A stretch of 64,000 bases of DNA from Polaribacter sp. (lineage in GTDB: Bacteria; Bacteroidota; Bacteroidia; Flavobacteriales; Flavobacteriaceae). This document shows, piece by piece, positions 9,262 through 18,676 of this stretch (positions are counted from its first letter, which is position 1; the number at the start of each line of letters is the position of its first letter). Below the pieces are notes generated by a model. The model made no database searches and had not been told where the DNA came from. It worked only from the letters and a program-made list of their open reading frames with translations. The position numbers and the translations under genes were made by a program. The DNA lies in the NCBI GenBank assembly GCA_029245785.1, contig JAQWOR010000077.1:216995-280994 (forward strand), in the 5' to 3' direction.

Positions 9262-9903
9262 ATGCAAGCTTTAGATCGTATTGTTATTTCACATAATTGG
9301 ATCACAATCTTATTTGTTTTTGCAATGTTTTTACTTTTTTTATTAAAAACAATAGATCAAACAAAACTTATAGGATACGCTACCTCTTTTTTTGTTACTG
9401 GGTTTATAGAAGAGAAAATAGAAGAAAAACAATCGTTTTTTTCGTTTTTTAACCTGCTGCTTTTTCTTTTTACAGTACTTATAGTGTCGCTCTCTTTTTT
9501 ACTATTGCTTCCATTGCTTACCTTAAAATACAGCATTGATTTTCTTTTTTTTATTGAATTAACGGGTTTTGTAGCCCTCTATTTTTTGGTTTTTTTAAGG
9601 GTTGATTTGTTGTTAACTGCTATTTTTCAGATAAAAAAAGAGTTGAATTGTTTTATGGTTGCAAAAATGAGCTATTTACACACCATTTCGCTATGGCTGT
9701 TTCCCGTATTGATTGCAACGGTATATGGGCTGAAAAATACTACAATTTTAGCAGGGAGCGTTATTGCCTTGTTTTTTCTTAGAATAGCCTTGGTTTTTGT
9801 CAACAATAAAAACCTGATTGTTAATAAGTTGTTTTATTTTATTTTGTACCTTTGCGCTCTTGAAATAGCACCGTTATTAATTTTTTATAAAACAGCTATT
9901 TAA
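9262..9903 (+). CDS. DUF4271 integral membrane protein
   Basis: A 213-aa very hydrophobic protein with about six predicted membrane segments, for example near residues 13-30, 55-80, 85-105 and 140-160. Its size, topology and position directly before hemD match DUF4271, a Bacteroidota family of unknown function that often neighbours uroporphyrinogen-III synthase. The gap to hemD is 14 nt, so co-transcription is likely. No catalytic motif is visible. Family assignment rests on context and topology. Confidence 0.72.
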   Translation: MQALDRIVISHNWITILFVFAMFLLFLLKTIDQTKLIGYATSFFVTGFIEEKIEEKQSFFSFFNLLLFLFTVLIVSLSFLLLLPLLTLKYSIDFLFFIELTGFVALYFLVFLRVDLLLTAIFQIKKELNCFMVAKMSYLHTISLWLFPVLIATVYGLKNTTILAGSVIALFFLRIALVFVNNKNLIVNKLFYFILYLCALEIAPLLIFYKTAI

Positions 9904-9917
9904 TAAAAGGAGATTAT

Positions 9918-10667
9918 ATGAAAGTGAAAACGATATTGGTATCACAACCAGCCCCGAAAACAGAAGCATCACCTTATTTTGAACTATCAGAAAAACAAAA
10001 AGTAAAAATAGATTTTAGATCTTTTATTCATGTTGAAGGCGTACCCGCCAAAGAGGTGAGAGCACAAAAAATTGATTTAAGTCAATTTACAGCAATTATT
10101 TTAACCAGTAGAAATGCGGTTGATAATTTTTTTAGAATTGCAGATGAAATGCGCTTTAAAGTTCCAGATGCAATGAAATATTTTTGCCAATCTGAAGCGG
10201 TTGCTTATTACCTTCAAAAGTACGTAGTCTATAGAAAACGTAAAATATATGTTGGAACTAGAACGTTTCCTGAGTTAGGAAAACTTATTAAAAAGCACAA
10301 AGACGAAAAGTTTTTATTGCCTTCTTCAGATAAATTAAAAGCTTTAATCCCAGAAGAATTAAACACCTTAGAAGTTTCTTGGAAGCAAGCAATCTTGTAC
10401 AGGACAGTTGTGAGTGACCTGTCTGATTTAGAAAATGTTTTTTATGACATTTTAGTGTTTTTTAGCCCTTCGGGAATTGACTCTTTGTTTAAGAATTTTC
10501 CTGGGTTTGAACAAAATAACACGCGGATTGCAGTATTTGGGAACAGCACTGTTAAAGCTGCAACAACAGCGGGTTTAAAGTGTGATATTATGGCACCAAC
10601 TCCAGAAACACCTTCAATGACAATGGCATTAGAAAAATACATTAAAGGAGAAAATGGTAAAAAATAA
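9918..10667 (+). CDS. hemD: Uroporphyrinogen-III synthase
   Basis: A 249-aa HemD-like protein. It closes hydroxymethylbilane to uroporphyrinogen III, the branch compound for heme and siroheme. Family sequence conservation is low, but the landmarks are present: FTAIILTSRNAVDNFF near residue 55, YCQSEAVAYYL-like spacing in the middle, and LVFFSPSGIDSLF followed by RIAVFGNSTVKAA in the second lobe. An AAAGGAG purine tract lies 9 nt before the ATG, one of few SD-like sites here. It is co-transcribed with DUF4271; no other hem gene is in the window. Confidence 0.87.
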   Translation: MKVKTILVSQPAPKTEASPYFELSEKQKVKIDFRSFIHVEGVPAKEVRAQKIDLSQFTAIILTSRNAVDNFFRIADEMRFKVPDAMKYFCQSEAVAYYLQKYVVYRKRKIYVGTRTFPELGKLIKKHKDEKFLLPSSDKLKALIPEELNTLEVSWKQAILYRTVVSDLSDLENVFYDILVFFSPSGIDSLFKNFPGFEQNNTRIAVFGNSTVKAATTAGLKCDIMAPTPETPSMTMALEKYIKGENGKK

Positions 10668-10684
10668 ATACATTTAAAAAGATA

Positions 10685-10716
10685 AAAAAACCGAGCTGTA
10701 CAACTCGGTTTTTTTA
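10685..10716. terminator. Bidirectional terminator between hemD and radA
   Basis: Stem AAAAAACCGAG (10685-10695) pairs with CTCGGTTTTTT (10704-10714) around an 8-nt loop, with T-runs on both strands. It overlaps the radA stop codon (10714-10716), so both convergent genes share it. Confidence 0.82.
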
Positions 10717-12072
10717 TGCAAACAATGTTGCAAAAGCTTCTTCAACTTTACCAACCAATAAGAGTTGGATGTTGTGTTTTTTGGAGGTTATTTTATTGTA
10801 TTTAGAAGTTACAAACTTTTTGTACCCTAGTTTTTCTGCCTCTAAAATTCGCTGATCTATTTTAGAAACGGGGCGTATTTCTCCAGCCAATCCAACCTCT
10901 GCAGCAAAACAAACATTGGGTGAAATAGCAATATCTTCATTAGAAGAAAGAATGGAAGCAACCACTGCTAAATCAATGGCAGGGTCATCGACAGAAATAC
11001 CACCAGTAACATTTAAAAAGACATCTTTAGCGCCTAATTTAAAGCCTGCTCTTTTTTCTAGCACGGCTAAAATCATGTGTAATCTTTTTAAATTATAACC
11101 CGTTGTAGAACGTTGTGGTGTTCCGTAAACAGCTGTGCTCACCAAGGCTTGAATTTCAATCATTAAAGGACGAACTCCTTCTAAGGTTGATGCAATTGCG
11201 GTTCCGCTTAAATCATTGTCTTTTTTAGAAATTAATATTTCTGACGGATTTGAAACCTCTCGTAATCCATCAGAGAGCATTTCATAAATACCAAGTTCTG
11301 AGGTAGAGCCAAATCTGTTTTTTTGTGCTCTTAGTATTCTGTATGCATGATTTCTGTCGCCTTCAAATTGCAACACAACATCTACCATGTGCTCTAAAAT
11401 TTTTGGACCTGCTATTTGCCCTTCTTTATTGATATGACCTATTAAGAGTACTGGAGTTGCTGTTTCTTTGGCGTATTTGATAAGCTCTGCCGTAGTTTCT
11501 CTTATTTGAGAAATACTTCCTGGAGACGCTTCAATACTATTTGTGTGAAGTGTTTGAATAGAATCGATGATTAAAAACTCTGGCCGAACTTCTTCAATGT
11601 TTTTAAATATTTTTTGCGTGTTGGTTTCTGTTAAAATCAAACAATTTGATTCTGATGATTGAATTCTTTCTGCCCTCATTTTTATCTGAGATTGACTTTC
11701 TTCACCAGAAACATACAACACTTTTTGAGAAATTGATAAGGCTATTTGTAATAGTAACGTAGATTTTCCAATGCCGGGCTCTCCACCCAAAAGAAGTACA
11801 GAACCTTTTACCAGTCCTCCTCCAAGAACAACATCTAGTTCTTTGTTATAGGTTACAATCCGTTCTTCAGGATTCCGTTCGATCTCATTAATTTTTAAAG
11901 GTTTTGAAACGGATTTTTCGGTAGTTGTTTGTTTCCAAGTTCGTTTTTCGTCTTTTTGGACAACTTCTTCTACAATGGTATTCCATTCATTACAAGTAGA
12001 GCATTGTCCGGTCCATTTTGCATGTTGAGATCCGCAATTTTGACAAAAAAAAGTTGTTTTGATTTTGGCCAT
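10714..12072 (-). CDS. radA: DNA repair protein RadA
   Basis: A 452-aa RecA-family ATPase that drives branch migration in recombination. It has the four-Cys zinc finger CQNCGSQHAKWTGQCSTC at residues 10-27, the Walker A motif GGEPGIGKST near 95, and the RadA-specific KNRFG motif. The C-terminal half is a Lon-protease-like domain (SVDDPAIDLAVVASILSS) without the protease catalytic dyad role. It is the last gene of the leftward pantothenate/flippase block, with a 14-bp palindrome 8 nt upstream of its ATG. Confidence 0.96.
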   Translation of the reverse strand: MAKIKTTFFCQNCGSQHAKWTGQCSTCNEWNTIVEEVVQKDEKRTWKQTTTEKSVSKPLKINEIERNPEERIVTYNKELDVVLGGGLVKGSVLLLGGEPGIGKSTLLLQIALSISQKVLYVSGEESQSQIKMRAERIQSSESNCLILTETNTQKIFKNIEEVRPEFLIIDSIQTLHTNSIEASPGSISQIRETTAELIKYAKETATPVLLIGHINKEGQIAGPKILEHMVDVVLQFEGDRNHAYRILRAQKNRFGSTSELGIYEMLSDGLREVSNPSEILISKKDNDLSGTAIASTLEGVRPLMIEIQALVSTAVYGTPQRSTTGYNLKRLHMILAVLEKRAGFKLGAKDVFLNVTGGISVDDPAIDLAVVASILSSNEDIAISPNVCFAAEVGLAGEIRPVSKIDQRILEAEKLGYKKFVTSKYNKITSKKHNIQLLLVGKVEEAFATLFA

Positions 12073-12080
12073 TTAATTTG

Positions 12081-12094
12081 TGTGATTAATCACA
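12081..12094. promoter_or_regulatory. Palindrome upstream of radA
   Basis: TGTGATTAATCACA is a perfect 14-bp palindrome, 8 nt before the radA ATG. It resembles a CRP/FNR half-site pair but with a 4-nt centre instead of 6. It could be an operator or a leader hairpin. Confidence 0.35.
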
Positions 12095-12107
12095 AAGAAA
12101 AGAAAAA

Positions 12108-13058
12108 TTACTTATTTTTATTGTAAAGAGGGAGTACTAAAAATGACAAGCCTCCAAAAATGATAATCATAGCGGTTTGGGCAGTCCACATAATCCAACC
12201 AAAAGCAGTTGCAGGTTCTTCAGGAACTCCAAATAAGGCTAAGGCTCCAGCAACAGCAACAGGATATAGTCCGATGCCTCCATTGGTAGCAGCAATGCTA
12301 AATCCGCCAGCAATAAACCCAATTAAAACACCCCCTAATGGAACCTCAAGTCCTTTTATAGCTGGAATTGTTGCCCAAAACATGAGTACATACATTCCCC
12401 AAATAAATACGGTATGAAAAATAAAGGCCCATTTGTGTTTCATCTTAAAGATACTTGTAACTCCTTCTGCTAAACCGAGAACGAATGTCTTAATTTTTAA
12501 GGCAATCCCTGTTTTGGCCTTTTTTATATACAACGTAAAAATGTAAAAAGCGAAAACGAAACCAATCAGTAATAAAATAATTTTAGTTGGATTAAAGTTC
12601 TTGGTCAGCAATTCGTAAATAAAATCAAACTGAACAAAAAGGGTAATCATGATGATACATAACATCATAATTAAATCGGCAATTCTTTCGGCAACAATGG
12701 TTCCAAACCCTTTTTCAAAAGGGATATTTTCATAGTTTGTCATTACTGCAGCTCTAGAAATTTCTCCTGCTCTAGGAACCGCATAATTAACTAAATAAGC
12801 AACGAGTACAGCCATCGTGCTATTGGCAAATTTTGGTTTATAGCCCATAGGCTCTAACATAAATTTCCAGCGATAGGCTCTAGATAAATGACTTAAAACG
12901 CCAAAAAACAAACCAAGGGAAATCCACCAATAATTGGCGTCTTTAAAATAAGAAATAAGTGTTGCTATCGAAATTTTGGAAAGGGAATACCAAACTAAAA
13001 AACCTCCTAAAATAAGAGGTAGTGTTACCTTTAATGTTTTTTTTATAGAAAGATTCAA
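12108..13058 (-). CDS. Flippase-like membrane protein (LPG synthase TM domain family)
   Basis: A 316-aa polytopic membrane protein with about eight segments, related to the transmembrane part of lysylphosphatidylglycerol synthase (UPF0104/AglD-like). SRAYRWKFMLEP, VNYAVPRAGEISRA and ERIADLIMM are the conserved blocks of that family. It lacks the soluble lysyl-transfer domain, so it is probably a lipid flippase-like protein and not an LPG synthase. It starts 4 nt after the panD stop, which implies one operon. Confidence 0.8.
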   Translation of the reverse strand: MNLSIKKTLKVTLPLILGGFLVWYSLSKISIATLISYFKDANYWWISLGLFFGVLSHLSRAYRWKFMLEPMGYKPKFANSTMAVLVAYLVNYAVPRAGEISRAAVMTNYENIPFEKGFGTIVAERIADLIMMLCIIMITLFVQFDFIYELLTKNFNPTKIILLLIGFVFAFYIFTLYIKKAKTGIALKIKTFVLGLAEGVTSIFKMKHKWAFIFHTVFIWGMYVLMFWATIPAIKGLEVPLGGVLIGFIAGGFSIAATNGGIGLYPVAVAGALALFGVPEEPATAFGWIMWTAQTAMIIIFGGLSFLVLPLYNKNK

Positions 13059-13062
13059 AAGA

Positions 13063-13413
13063 TTATGTTAGGGTGTTGTTTGCTTCATTTGGAAAGACAA
13101 GCGACGGTTTAAATGTTTTTGCTGCTTCCAATTCCATAAAAGCATAGGTAATTAAAATAAGCACGTCTCCAACAGCAACTCTTCTTGCAGCAGCACCATT
13201 TAAGGTAACTTCTCCGCTTCCACGAGGGCCTGGAATTGCATACGTATCCAAGCGCTCGCCATTATTGTTGTTTACAATCTGCACTTTTTCTCCTTCAATA
13301 AGGTTTGCAGCATCCATCAAGTCTTCATCAATGGTAATACTTCCGATATAATTTAAATCCGCTCCGGTTACTTTAACCCTATGAATTTTAGATTTTACTA
13401 CTTGGACTAACAT
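13063..13413 (-). CDS. panD: Aspartate 1-decarboxylase proenzyme
   Basis: A 116-aa pyruvoyl enzyme making beta-alanine from aspartate for pantothenate and CoA. Self-cleavage between G24 and S25 in NYIGSITID forms the pyruvoyl group, and the upstream [14 protein letters not shown] block is typical. Length is normal. It lies downstream of panC on the same strand (66-nt gap), so both beta-alanine supply and its ligation are encoded together. Confidence 0.96.
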   Translation of the reverse strand: MLVQVVKSKIHRVKVTGADLNYIGSITIDEDLMDAANLIEGEKVQIVNNNNGERLDTYAIPGPRGSGEVTLNGAAARRVAVGDVLILITYAFMELEAAKTFKPSLVFPNEANNTLT

Positions 13414-13479
13414 GCGCCAAAAGTAAACCTTTTAATTTATTTATGAGGTTAATAATTTAAAAAAGAGGCCTGCTGCTAT

Positions 13480-14322
13480 TTACAAAGAAATATTATCAAT
13501 CAGCCGAACCGTTCCTGCGTTTACAGCAATAAAAGCACGATATTTTTTAGAGGTTTCTAGCTTTTTAGGAGTTTGCAATGTTTTTTCTTCGGCAATGAAA
13601 ATGTACTCTAAATTTAAAATAGGATGCTTTTCAAATTGACCTTCTACAAAAAGCAACGTTTCTTCAATGGTTGTTTCTGATAATTTTTGGTTGATTTTTT
13701 TCAAGGATTGATAGATGAACGGGGCGGCTTTTCTTTCTTTTTTTCCAAGCTTTATGTTTCTAGAGCTCATTGCAAGCCCATCTTTTTCTCTGAAAACAGG
13801 GCAACCAATTATTCGGACAGGGATGTTGTTTTTTTGAACTAATTTTTTGATAATCTGTAATTGCTGAAAATCTTTCTCTCCAAAATAGCTATTTGTTGGA
13901 GAAATAATGTTAAAAAATTTCTGAACAATAGTAGCAACACCGTCAAAATGACCTTTTCTAAATTTTCCCTCCATTTGATCTTCAAGCCCATTAAAAGAAA
14001 AAGATGTTGCAACCACTTGGTGATCATAAATTTCTTCGGCAGTTGGAATAAATACAATGTCACAACCAGCGGTTTTTAGAAGACTTAAATCGTGTTCTAA
14101 GGTTTTGGGGTATTTTTTTAGATCCTCTTTGTTGTCAAATTGTGTGGGGTTTACAAAGATGCTAACTACAGTAATGTGGTTGTTTTTTTTAGAAGTACTT
14201 ATCAAAGAGAGGTGTCCGTTGTGTAATGCTCCCATTGTTGGAACAAAACCAATTTGTTTGTTTTGCTCTTTAATAAAAGACAAACAACGTTTTAAAGCAC
14301 TCCTTTTTTCAAAAACCTGCAT
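13480..14322 (-). CDS. panC: Pantothenate synthetase
   Basis: A 280-aa ATP-dependent ligase joining pantoate and beta-alanine. FVPTMGALHNGHLSLI (27-42) holds the HxGH nucleotide-binding site. FVNPTQF, YFGEKDFQQL and GLAMSSRN are the other family blocks. It leads the leftward panC-panD-flippase-radA block. Its promoter box lies 23 nt upstream, back to back with that of the starch-synthase-like gene. Confidence 0.96.
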   Translation of the reverse strand: MQVFEKRSALKRCLSFIKEQNKQIGFVPTMGALHNGHLSLISTSKKNNHITVVSIFVNPTQFDNKEDLKKYPKTLEHDLSLLKTAGCDIVFIPTAEEIYDHQVVATSFSFNGLEDQMEGKFRKGHFDGVATIVQKFFNIISPTNSYFGEKDFQQLQIIKKLVQKNNIPVRIIGCPVFREKDGLAMSSRNIKLGKKERKAAPFIYQSLKKINQKLSETTIEETLLFVEGQFEKHPILNLEYIFIAEEKTLQTPKKLETSKKYRAFIAVNAGTVRLIDNISL

Positions 14323-14345
14323 AAATAGTACATATAAAATGTGTG

Positions 14346-14353
14346 CAAACTTA
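14346..14353 (-). promoter_or_regulatory. -7 box for the panC operon
   Basis: The minus strand reads TAAGTTTG (TAnnTTTG), 23 nt upstream of the panC ATG. Confidence 0.5.
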
Positions 14354-14385
14354 CCATTTTAACATGAATTTAGCATAAAAATGTG

Positions 14386-14393
14386 TATTTTTG
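14386..14393 (+). promoter_or_regulatory. -7 box for the starch-synthase-like gene
   Basis: TATTTTTG (TAnnTTTG), 26 nt before the ATG at 14420. It is divergent from the panC box. Confidence 0.5.
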
Positions 14394-14419
14394 CACTTCT
14401 TATAAAAGGGATTGATTGA

Positions 14420-15232
14420 ATGAAAGATAAGAGAATATTATATGTTTCTTCTGAGGTGGTACCATATTTACCAGAAACAGAAATGGCTTTAACAGCATTT
14501 AATGCTGCTAGAAAAGCACATGCAAAGGGTGTTCAAACACGTATTTTTATGCCAAGATTTGGGGTAATCAACGAGAGAAGACATCAGCTACACGAAGTAA
14601 TTAGGTTGTCAGGGATGAATTTAATTATCAATGACACAGATATGCCTTTAATCATAAAAGTAGCTTCTATTCCTAAAGAAAGGATGCAAGTGTATTTTAT
14701 AGATAATGATGAGTATTTTAAGCGAAAAGCTATTTTTACAGACGAAGATGAAGCCTTGTTTGAGGACAATGACGAGCGAGCTATTTTCTTTGCAAAAGGA
14801 GTTATAGAAACCGTAAAAAAACTAAACTGGGCGCCAGATATTATCCATATTCATGGGTGGATGGCTTCTTTATTACCACTGTATTTAAGAGAATATTACA
14901 AAGAAGAACCTCTTTTTACGGAAAGTAAAATTGTGACCTCTATTTATGATAACGACTTTGAAGGAACATTAAGTTCTTCATTAGTAGGTAAAATAAAGTT
15001 TGACAAAATAGACGGAGATAAAATTACAGGCTTAAAAACTTCAAACCACTCAAATATTCTTAAAAACGCTATTGAAAATTCAGATGCGATTATTAAGGGA
15101 AGCGAAAGTATTTCTGATGAATTATTACAGTTTATTGACACAACAAAAAAACCTGTGTTAGAATACCAATCAGAAGAAACACTTGCAGAAGCTTATTTAA
15201 ATTTTTATGCTAACGACGTTTTAGCACAATAA
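14420..15232 (+). CDS. Glycogen/starch synthase catalytic-domain-like protein, single domain
   Basis: A 270-aa protein matching only the N-terminal half of GT5 glycogen/starch synthases. ILYVSSEVVPYLPETEMA opens the fold, and PDIIHIHGWMASLLPLYL is the conserved second block. Full enzymes are about 470-530 aa, with a C-terminal GT1 domain carrying the sugar-nucleotide site. That domain is absent, and the next gene starts 10 nt later in an unrelated family. The usual KxGGL loop near the N-terminus reads PETEMAL here. Activity is therefore doubtful. Similar short proteins beside panC occur in Bacteroidota, so it is probably a conserved gene and not a fragment. Confidence 0.78.
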   Translation: MKDKRILYVSSEVVPYLPETEMALTAFNAARKAHAKGVQTRIFMPRFGVINERRHQLHEVIRLSGMNLIINDTDMPLIIKVASIPKERMQVYFIDNDEYFKRKAIFTDEDEALFEDNDERAIFFAKGVIETVKKLNWAPDIIHIHGWMASLLPLYLREYYKEEPLFTESKIVTSIYDNDFEGTLSSSLVGKIKFDKIDGDKITGLKTSNHSNILKNAIENSDAIIKGSESISDELLQFIDTTKKPVLEYQSEETLAEAYLNFYANDVLAQ

Positions 15233-15242
15233 CAATTATTTT

Positions 15243-16802
15243 ATGTTTAAAGAAATTACAAAAAAAAGCCTCTACCTAGGTGGGCTTATTTTATTTTTAG
15301 TTGGAATTATTTCTTGTGAGAAGGATTTTCAAGACATCGGATCTTCCGTGATTTCCAATACAAAGTTTAGCACAAATGACACCCTGTTAGAAATTGAAAT
15401 CACAAACAAAGCAATTACAAATGTTAGAGCAGATGGGTTGGCTATTGGAGGTTTGGGACAATATTTGTTAGGAGTTTATAACAACCCTACTTATGAAAAA
15501 ATAGAAGCTTCAATAGTTTCTCAAGTGCTAATTGGTCCAGATTTAAAAGTTGTAAAGGAGACATATGGCGCAGATACTACCGTTGTTACTACGATAGATA
15601 CCGTGTATTTAAGGCTTCCATATCAAGCAACTTTACAGGCAGCTACCTCAAATGCGGTAGATTACAAGATTGATTCTATTATTGGAGATCCAACAAAAGC
15701 ATTTACCTTGAATGTGTATGAGTCAGGAACCTATTTAAGTCAATTAAATCCTGTAGATCCTTCAAAGGCAAACAGTTATCAATCAGATGCTATGTATCAA
15801 AAAATAGGAGCATCGTTAAATGCAGAAGCAAATTATCAATTTAAGCCCAATGCAAATGACACGGTGTTTTATATCAAAAGACGAAAAAGTGACGGAAGTT
15901 TGTACAAAATTGATACAGTAATGTTATCAACAAAAAGTCCATTTGCTAGAATTCCATTAAATGAAAGCAAGTTAAAGCAACTGTTTTTAGATGAATATGG
16001 ATCTCCAGGATTTGCTTCACAAGAAGCGTTTAATGAGTATTTTAAAGGCCTGTATATTGAAGCTACAGGAAATGAAGGATCTTTGATTTCGTTTGATATT
16101 AAAACCACTTTGTCAGAGCAAAAGCCGTCTTTAGAAATTCATTATACAAACACTGTTTTAGCAGGAACTACAATTATTGATTCTATTTCTAAAAGTAATT
16201 CTTTTTTCTTGTCAAACTTCAGCAACAGTGTGTATAAAATGGAGCAGAAAACATATGCTTCAAATAACAATGTTGTGTTACAAGGAACCGCAGGGAATAT
16301 GGCAGAAATTAAGCTCTTTGGTCCAGACAATAATAATAACTCTATTGCAGACCAAATAGAAGAGCTAAGAAAAGAGAACTGGTTGATTAATGACGCGTCT
16401 TTAACGGTATATGTAAACCAAGATATTGTTCAATTTGATACCATAGCAACGCCATATAAATTATTTTTATATAAAAACCCCTCAGACCCAAGTCATGTGA
16501 AAGACTTGTTGAGTGAAGGAGATTTTGTGTATGGTGGAAAACTAGAACGGTCAGATAAAAAACCAAACAAGTATACGTTTAAAATAACAGATTATATTTC
16601 TGACTTATTAAATAACAATTCTGATTACAACCCAACACTTGGGTTGAGAGTGTACAACACATCAGATTTGCCAGAAAATGTAATTGACACCGTTGTAAGA
16701 ACTTATAATTGGAACCCGAAAGCAGTTACGCTTTTGAATCATTTAAGTTCAAACGGAACTAGAAGGGCACAGTTAAAAATTTCCTATTCAAAGAAAAAAT
16801 AA
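15243..16802 (+). CDS. DUF4270 lipoprotein
   Basis: A 519-aa protein with a lipoprotein signal ending in GIISC (Cys about residue 25), followed by EKDFQDIGSSV, a start typical of DUF4270. These are Bacteroidota cell-surface or outer-membrane-anchored proteins of unknown function. The body is rich in Ser, Thr and Asn and looks like beta structure. It lies between the starch-synthase-like gene (10-nt gap) and glmS (12-nt gap), so the three probably form an operon. Confidence 0.78.
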   Translation: MFKEITKKSLYLGGLILFLVGIISCEKDFQDIGSSVISNTKFSTNDTLLEIEITNKAITNVRADGLAIGGLGQYLLGVYNNPTYEKIEASIVSQVLIGPDLKVVKETYGADTTVVTTIDTVYLRLPYQATLQAATSNAVDYKIDSIIGDPTKAFTLNVYESGTYLSQLNPVDPSKANSYQSDAMYQKIGASLNAEANYQFKPNANDTVFYIKRRKSDGSLYKIDTVMLSTKSPFARIPLNESKLKQLFLDEYGSPGFASQEAFNEYFKGLYIEATGNEGSLISFDIKTTLSEQKPSLEIHYTNTVLAGTTIIDSISKSNSFFLSNFSNSVYKMEQKTYASNNNVVLQGTAGNMAEIKLFGPDNNNNSIADQIEELRKENWLINDASLTVYVNQDIVQFDTIATPYKLFLYKNPSDPSHVKDLLSEGDFVYGGKLERSDKKPNKYTFKITDYISDLLNNNSDYNPTLGLRVYNTSDLPENVIDTVVRTYNWNPKAVTLLNHLSSNGTRRAQLKISYSKKK

Positions 16803-16814
16803 AAATAGATTGCT

Positions 16815-18671
16815 ATGTGTGGAATTACAGGGTATATTGGTTATAGAGAAGCCTACCCCATTGTTGTTAAAGGGCTACAACGCTTAGAGTACAGAGGGTA
16901 TGATAGTGCTGGAATCATGTTGTTTGATGGAGCAAAAGCCCAGGTGTCTAAAACAAAAGGAAAAGTTGCTGACTTAGAGGAAATCACACTTCAATCTCCA
17001 GAAAAAAAATCAGGAAACATTGCTATAGGACATACACGATGGGCAACTCATGGAGTTCCTAATGATGTAAATTCTCACCCACACACTTCTGTGTCAGGAG
17101 ATCTTGTAATTGTTCATAATGGAATAATTGAGAATTATGATACGCTTAAAAAAGAGCTTATCTCAAGAGGCTATACTTTTCAGAGTGATACAGATACCGA
17201 GGTGTTAATAAACCTTATAGAGGAAGTTAAAAAACACGAAAATTGTAAACTAGGAAAAGCGGTACAAATTGCTTTGACTCAAGTTACCGGAGCCTATGCG
17301 ATTGCTGTTTTTGACACCAAAAAACCAAATGAAATTGTAGTTGCTCGTTTGGGAAGCCCAATTGCAATTGGTATAGGGAAAGACAATAGCGAATTTTTTG
17401 TAGCGTCAGATGCCTCTCCGTTTATTGAGTACACAAAAGAAGTCATTTATTTAGAAGATGAAGAAATGGCAATTATCCAAGTAAACAAAGAAGTTGCGGT
17501 TCGTAAAGTTAAAGACGATTCTTTAACGGACACTAAAATTCAACAATTACAATTAAACTTAGAGCAGATAGAAAAAGGAGGCTATGAGCACTTTATGCTC
17601 AAAGAAATTCATGAACAACCCAAAGCGATTATTGATACCTATAGAGGTAGAATGCTTGCTGATGAAGGTATTATTAAAATGTCTGGTGTTGATGATCATA
17701 TAGAAAAATTTTTAAATGCAGATAGGATTATCATTGTAGCCTGTGGTACATCTTGGCATGCAGGGTTGGTTGCAGAATATTTATTTGAAGATATTGCACG
17801 GATTCCTGTTGAGGTAGAATATGCTTCAGAGTTCCGATATAGAAATCCAATTATTACAGAAAAAGACATTGTTATTGCCATCTCTCAATCGGGAGAAACA
17901 GCTGATACGTTGGCTGCAATTAAATTGGCAAAATCTAAAGGCGCATTTGTATTTGGAGTTTGCAATGTTGTAGGGTCTTCAATTGCAAGAGAAACCCATG
18001 CAGGAGCGTATACACACGCAGGCCCTGAAATAGGAGTAGCGTCTACAAAAGCGTTTACTACCCAAATTACGATACTCTTATTAATTGCTTTAAAATTAGG
18101 AAAGGAAAAAGGAAAACTTTCAAAGTCTGTTTTTCATTCGTATTTACAAATGCTACAGTTAATTCCAAGTAAAATTGAAGAATTATTAGCAATTGATGGG
18201 CAAGTAAAACATATTGCCTCTATTTATAAAGATGTTCCAAATTGTTTGTACTTAGGAAGAGGATTTAACTTTCCTGTAGCTTTAGAAGGAGCGTTAAAGT
18301 TAAAAGAAATCTCTTATATTCATGCAGAAGGATATCCGGCAGCAGAAATGAAGCATGGACCTATTGCGTTGATTGATGAAAACATGCCCATTGTTGTAAT
18401 TGCAACAAACAAAGGTCATTATGAAAAAGTGGTTAGCAATATTCAAGAAATCAAATCTAGAGAAGGTAAAATTATTGCAATTGTAACCAAAGGAGATATT
18501 ACGGTCAAGGAAATTGCAGACCATGTGATTGAAATTCCAGAAACAGAAGAAATGTTTACTCCTTTGCTGACAACAATTCCATTGCAATTATTATCATACC
18601 ATATTGCGGTGCTATTAGGGAAGAATGTAGATCAGCCAAGAAACTTAGCAAAATCGGTTACGGTAGAGTAA
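16815..18671 (+). CDS. glmS: Glutamine--fructose-6-phosphate aminotransferase (isomerizing)
   Basis: A 618-aa enzyme making glucosamine-6-phosphate, the entry to peptidoglycan and lipid-A amino sugars. Cys2 in MCGITGYIG is the glutaminase nucleophile. GHTRWATHG and HNGIIENY complete the glutaminase domain. Two SIS domains follow, with ACGTSWHAG, ISQSGETADTL and STKAFTTQ, and the C-terminus ends in DQPRNLAKSVTVE, the conserved GlmS tail. It is the last gene of the rightward set and converges on the small flavoprotein. Confidence 0.97.
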   Translation: MCGITGYIGYREAYPIVVKGLQRLEYRGYDSAGIMLFDGAKAQVSKTKGKVADLEEITLQSPEKKSGNIAIGHTRWATHGVPNDVNSHPHTSVSGDLVIVHNGIIENYDTLKKELISRGYTFQSDTDTEVLINLIEEVKKHENCKLGKAVQIALTQVTGAYAIAVFDTKKPNEIVVARLGSPIAIGIGKDNSEFFVASDASPFIEYTKEVIYLEDEEMAIIQVNKEVAVRKVKDDSLTDTKIQQLQLNLEQIEKGGYEHFMLKEIHEQPKAIIDTYRGRMLADEGIIKMSGVDDHIEKFLNADRIIIVACGTSWHAGLVAEYLFEDIARIPVEVEYASEFRYRNPIITEKDIVIAISQSGETADTLAAIKLAKSKGAFVFGVCNVVGSSIARETHAGAYTHAGPEIGVASTKAFTTQITILLLIALKLGKEKGKLSKSVFHSYLQMLQLIPSKIEELLAIDGQVKHIASIYKDVPNCLYLGRGFNFPVALEGALKLKEISYIHAEGYPAAEMKHGPIALIDENMPIVVIATNKGHYEKVVSNIQEIKSREGKIIAIVTKGDITVKEIADHVIEIPETEEMFTPLLTTIPLQLLSYHIAVLLGKNVDQPRNLAKSVTVE

Positions 18672-18676
18672 GGTTT

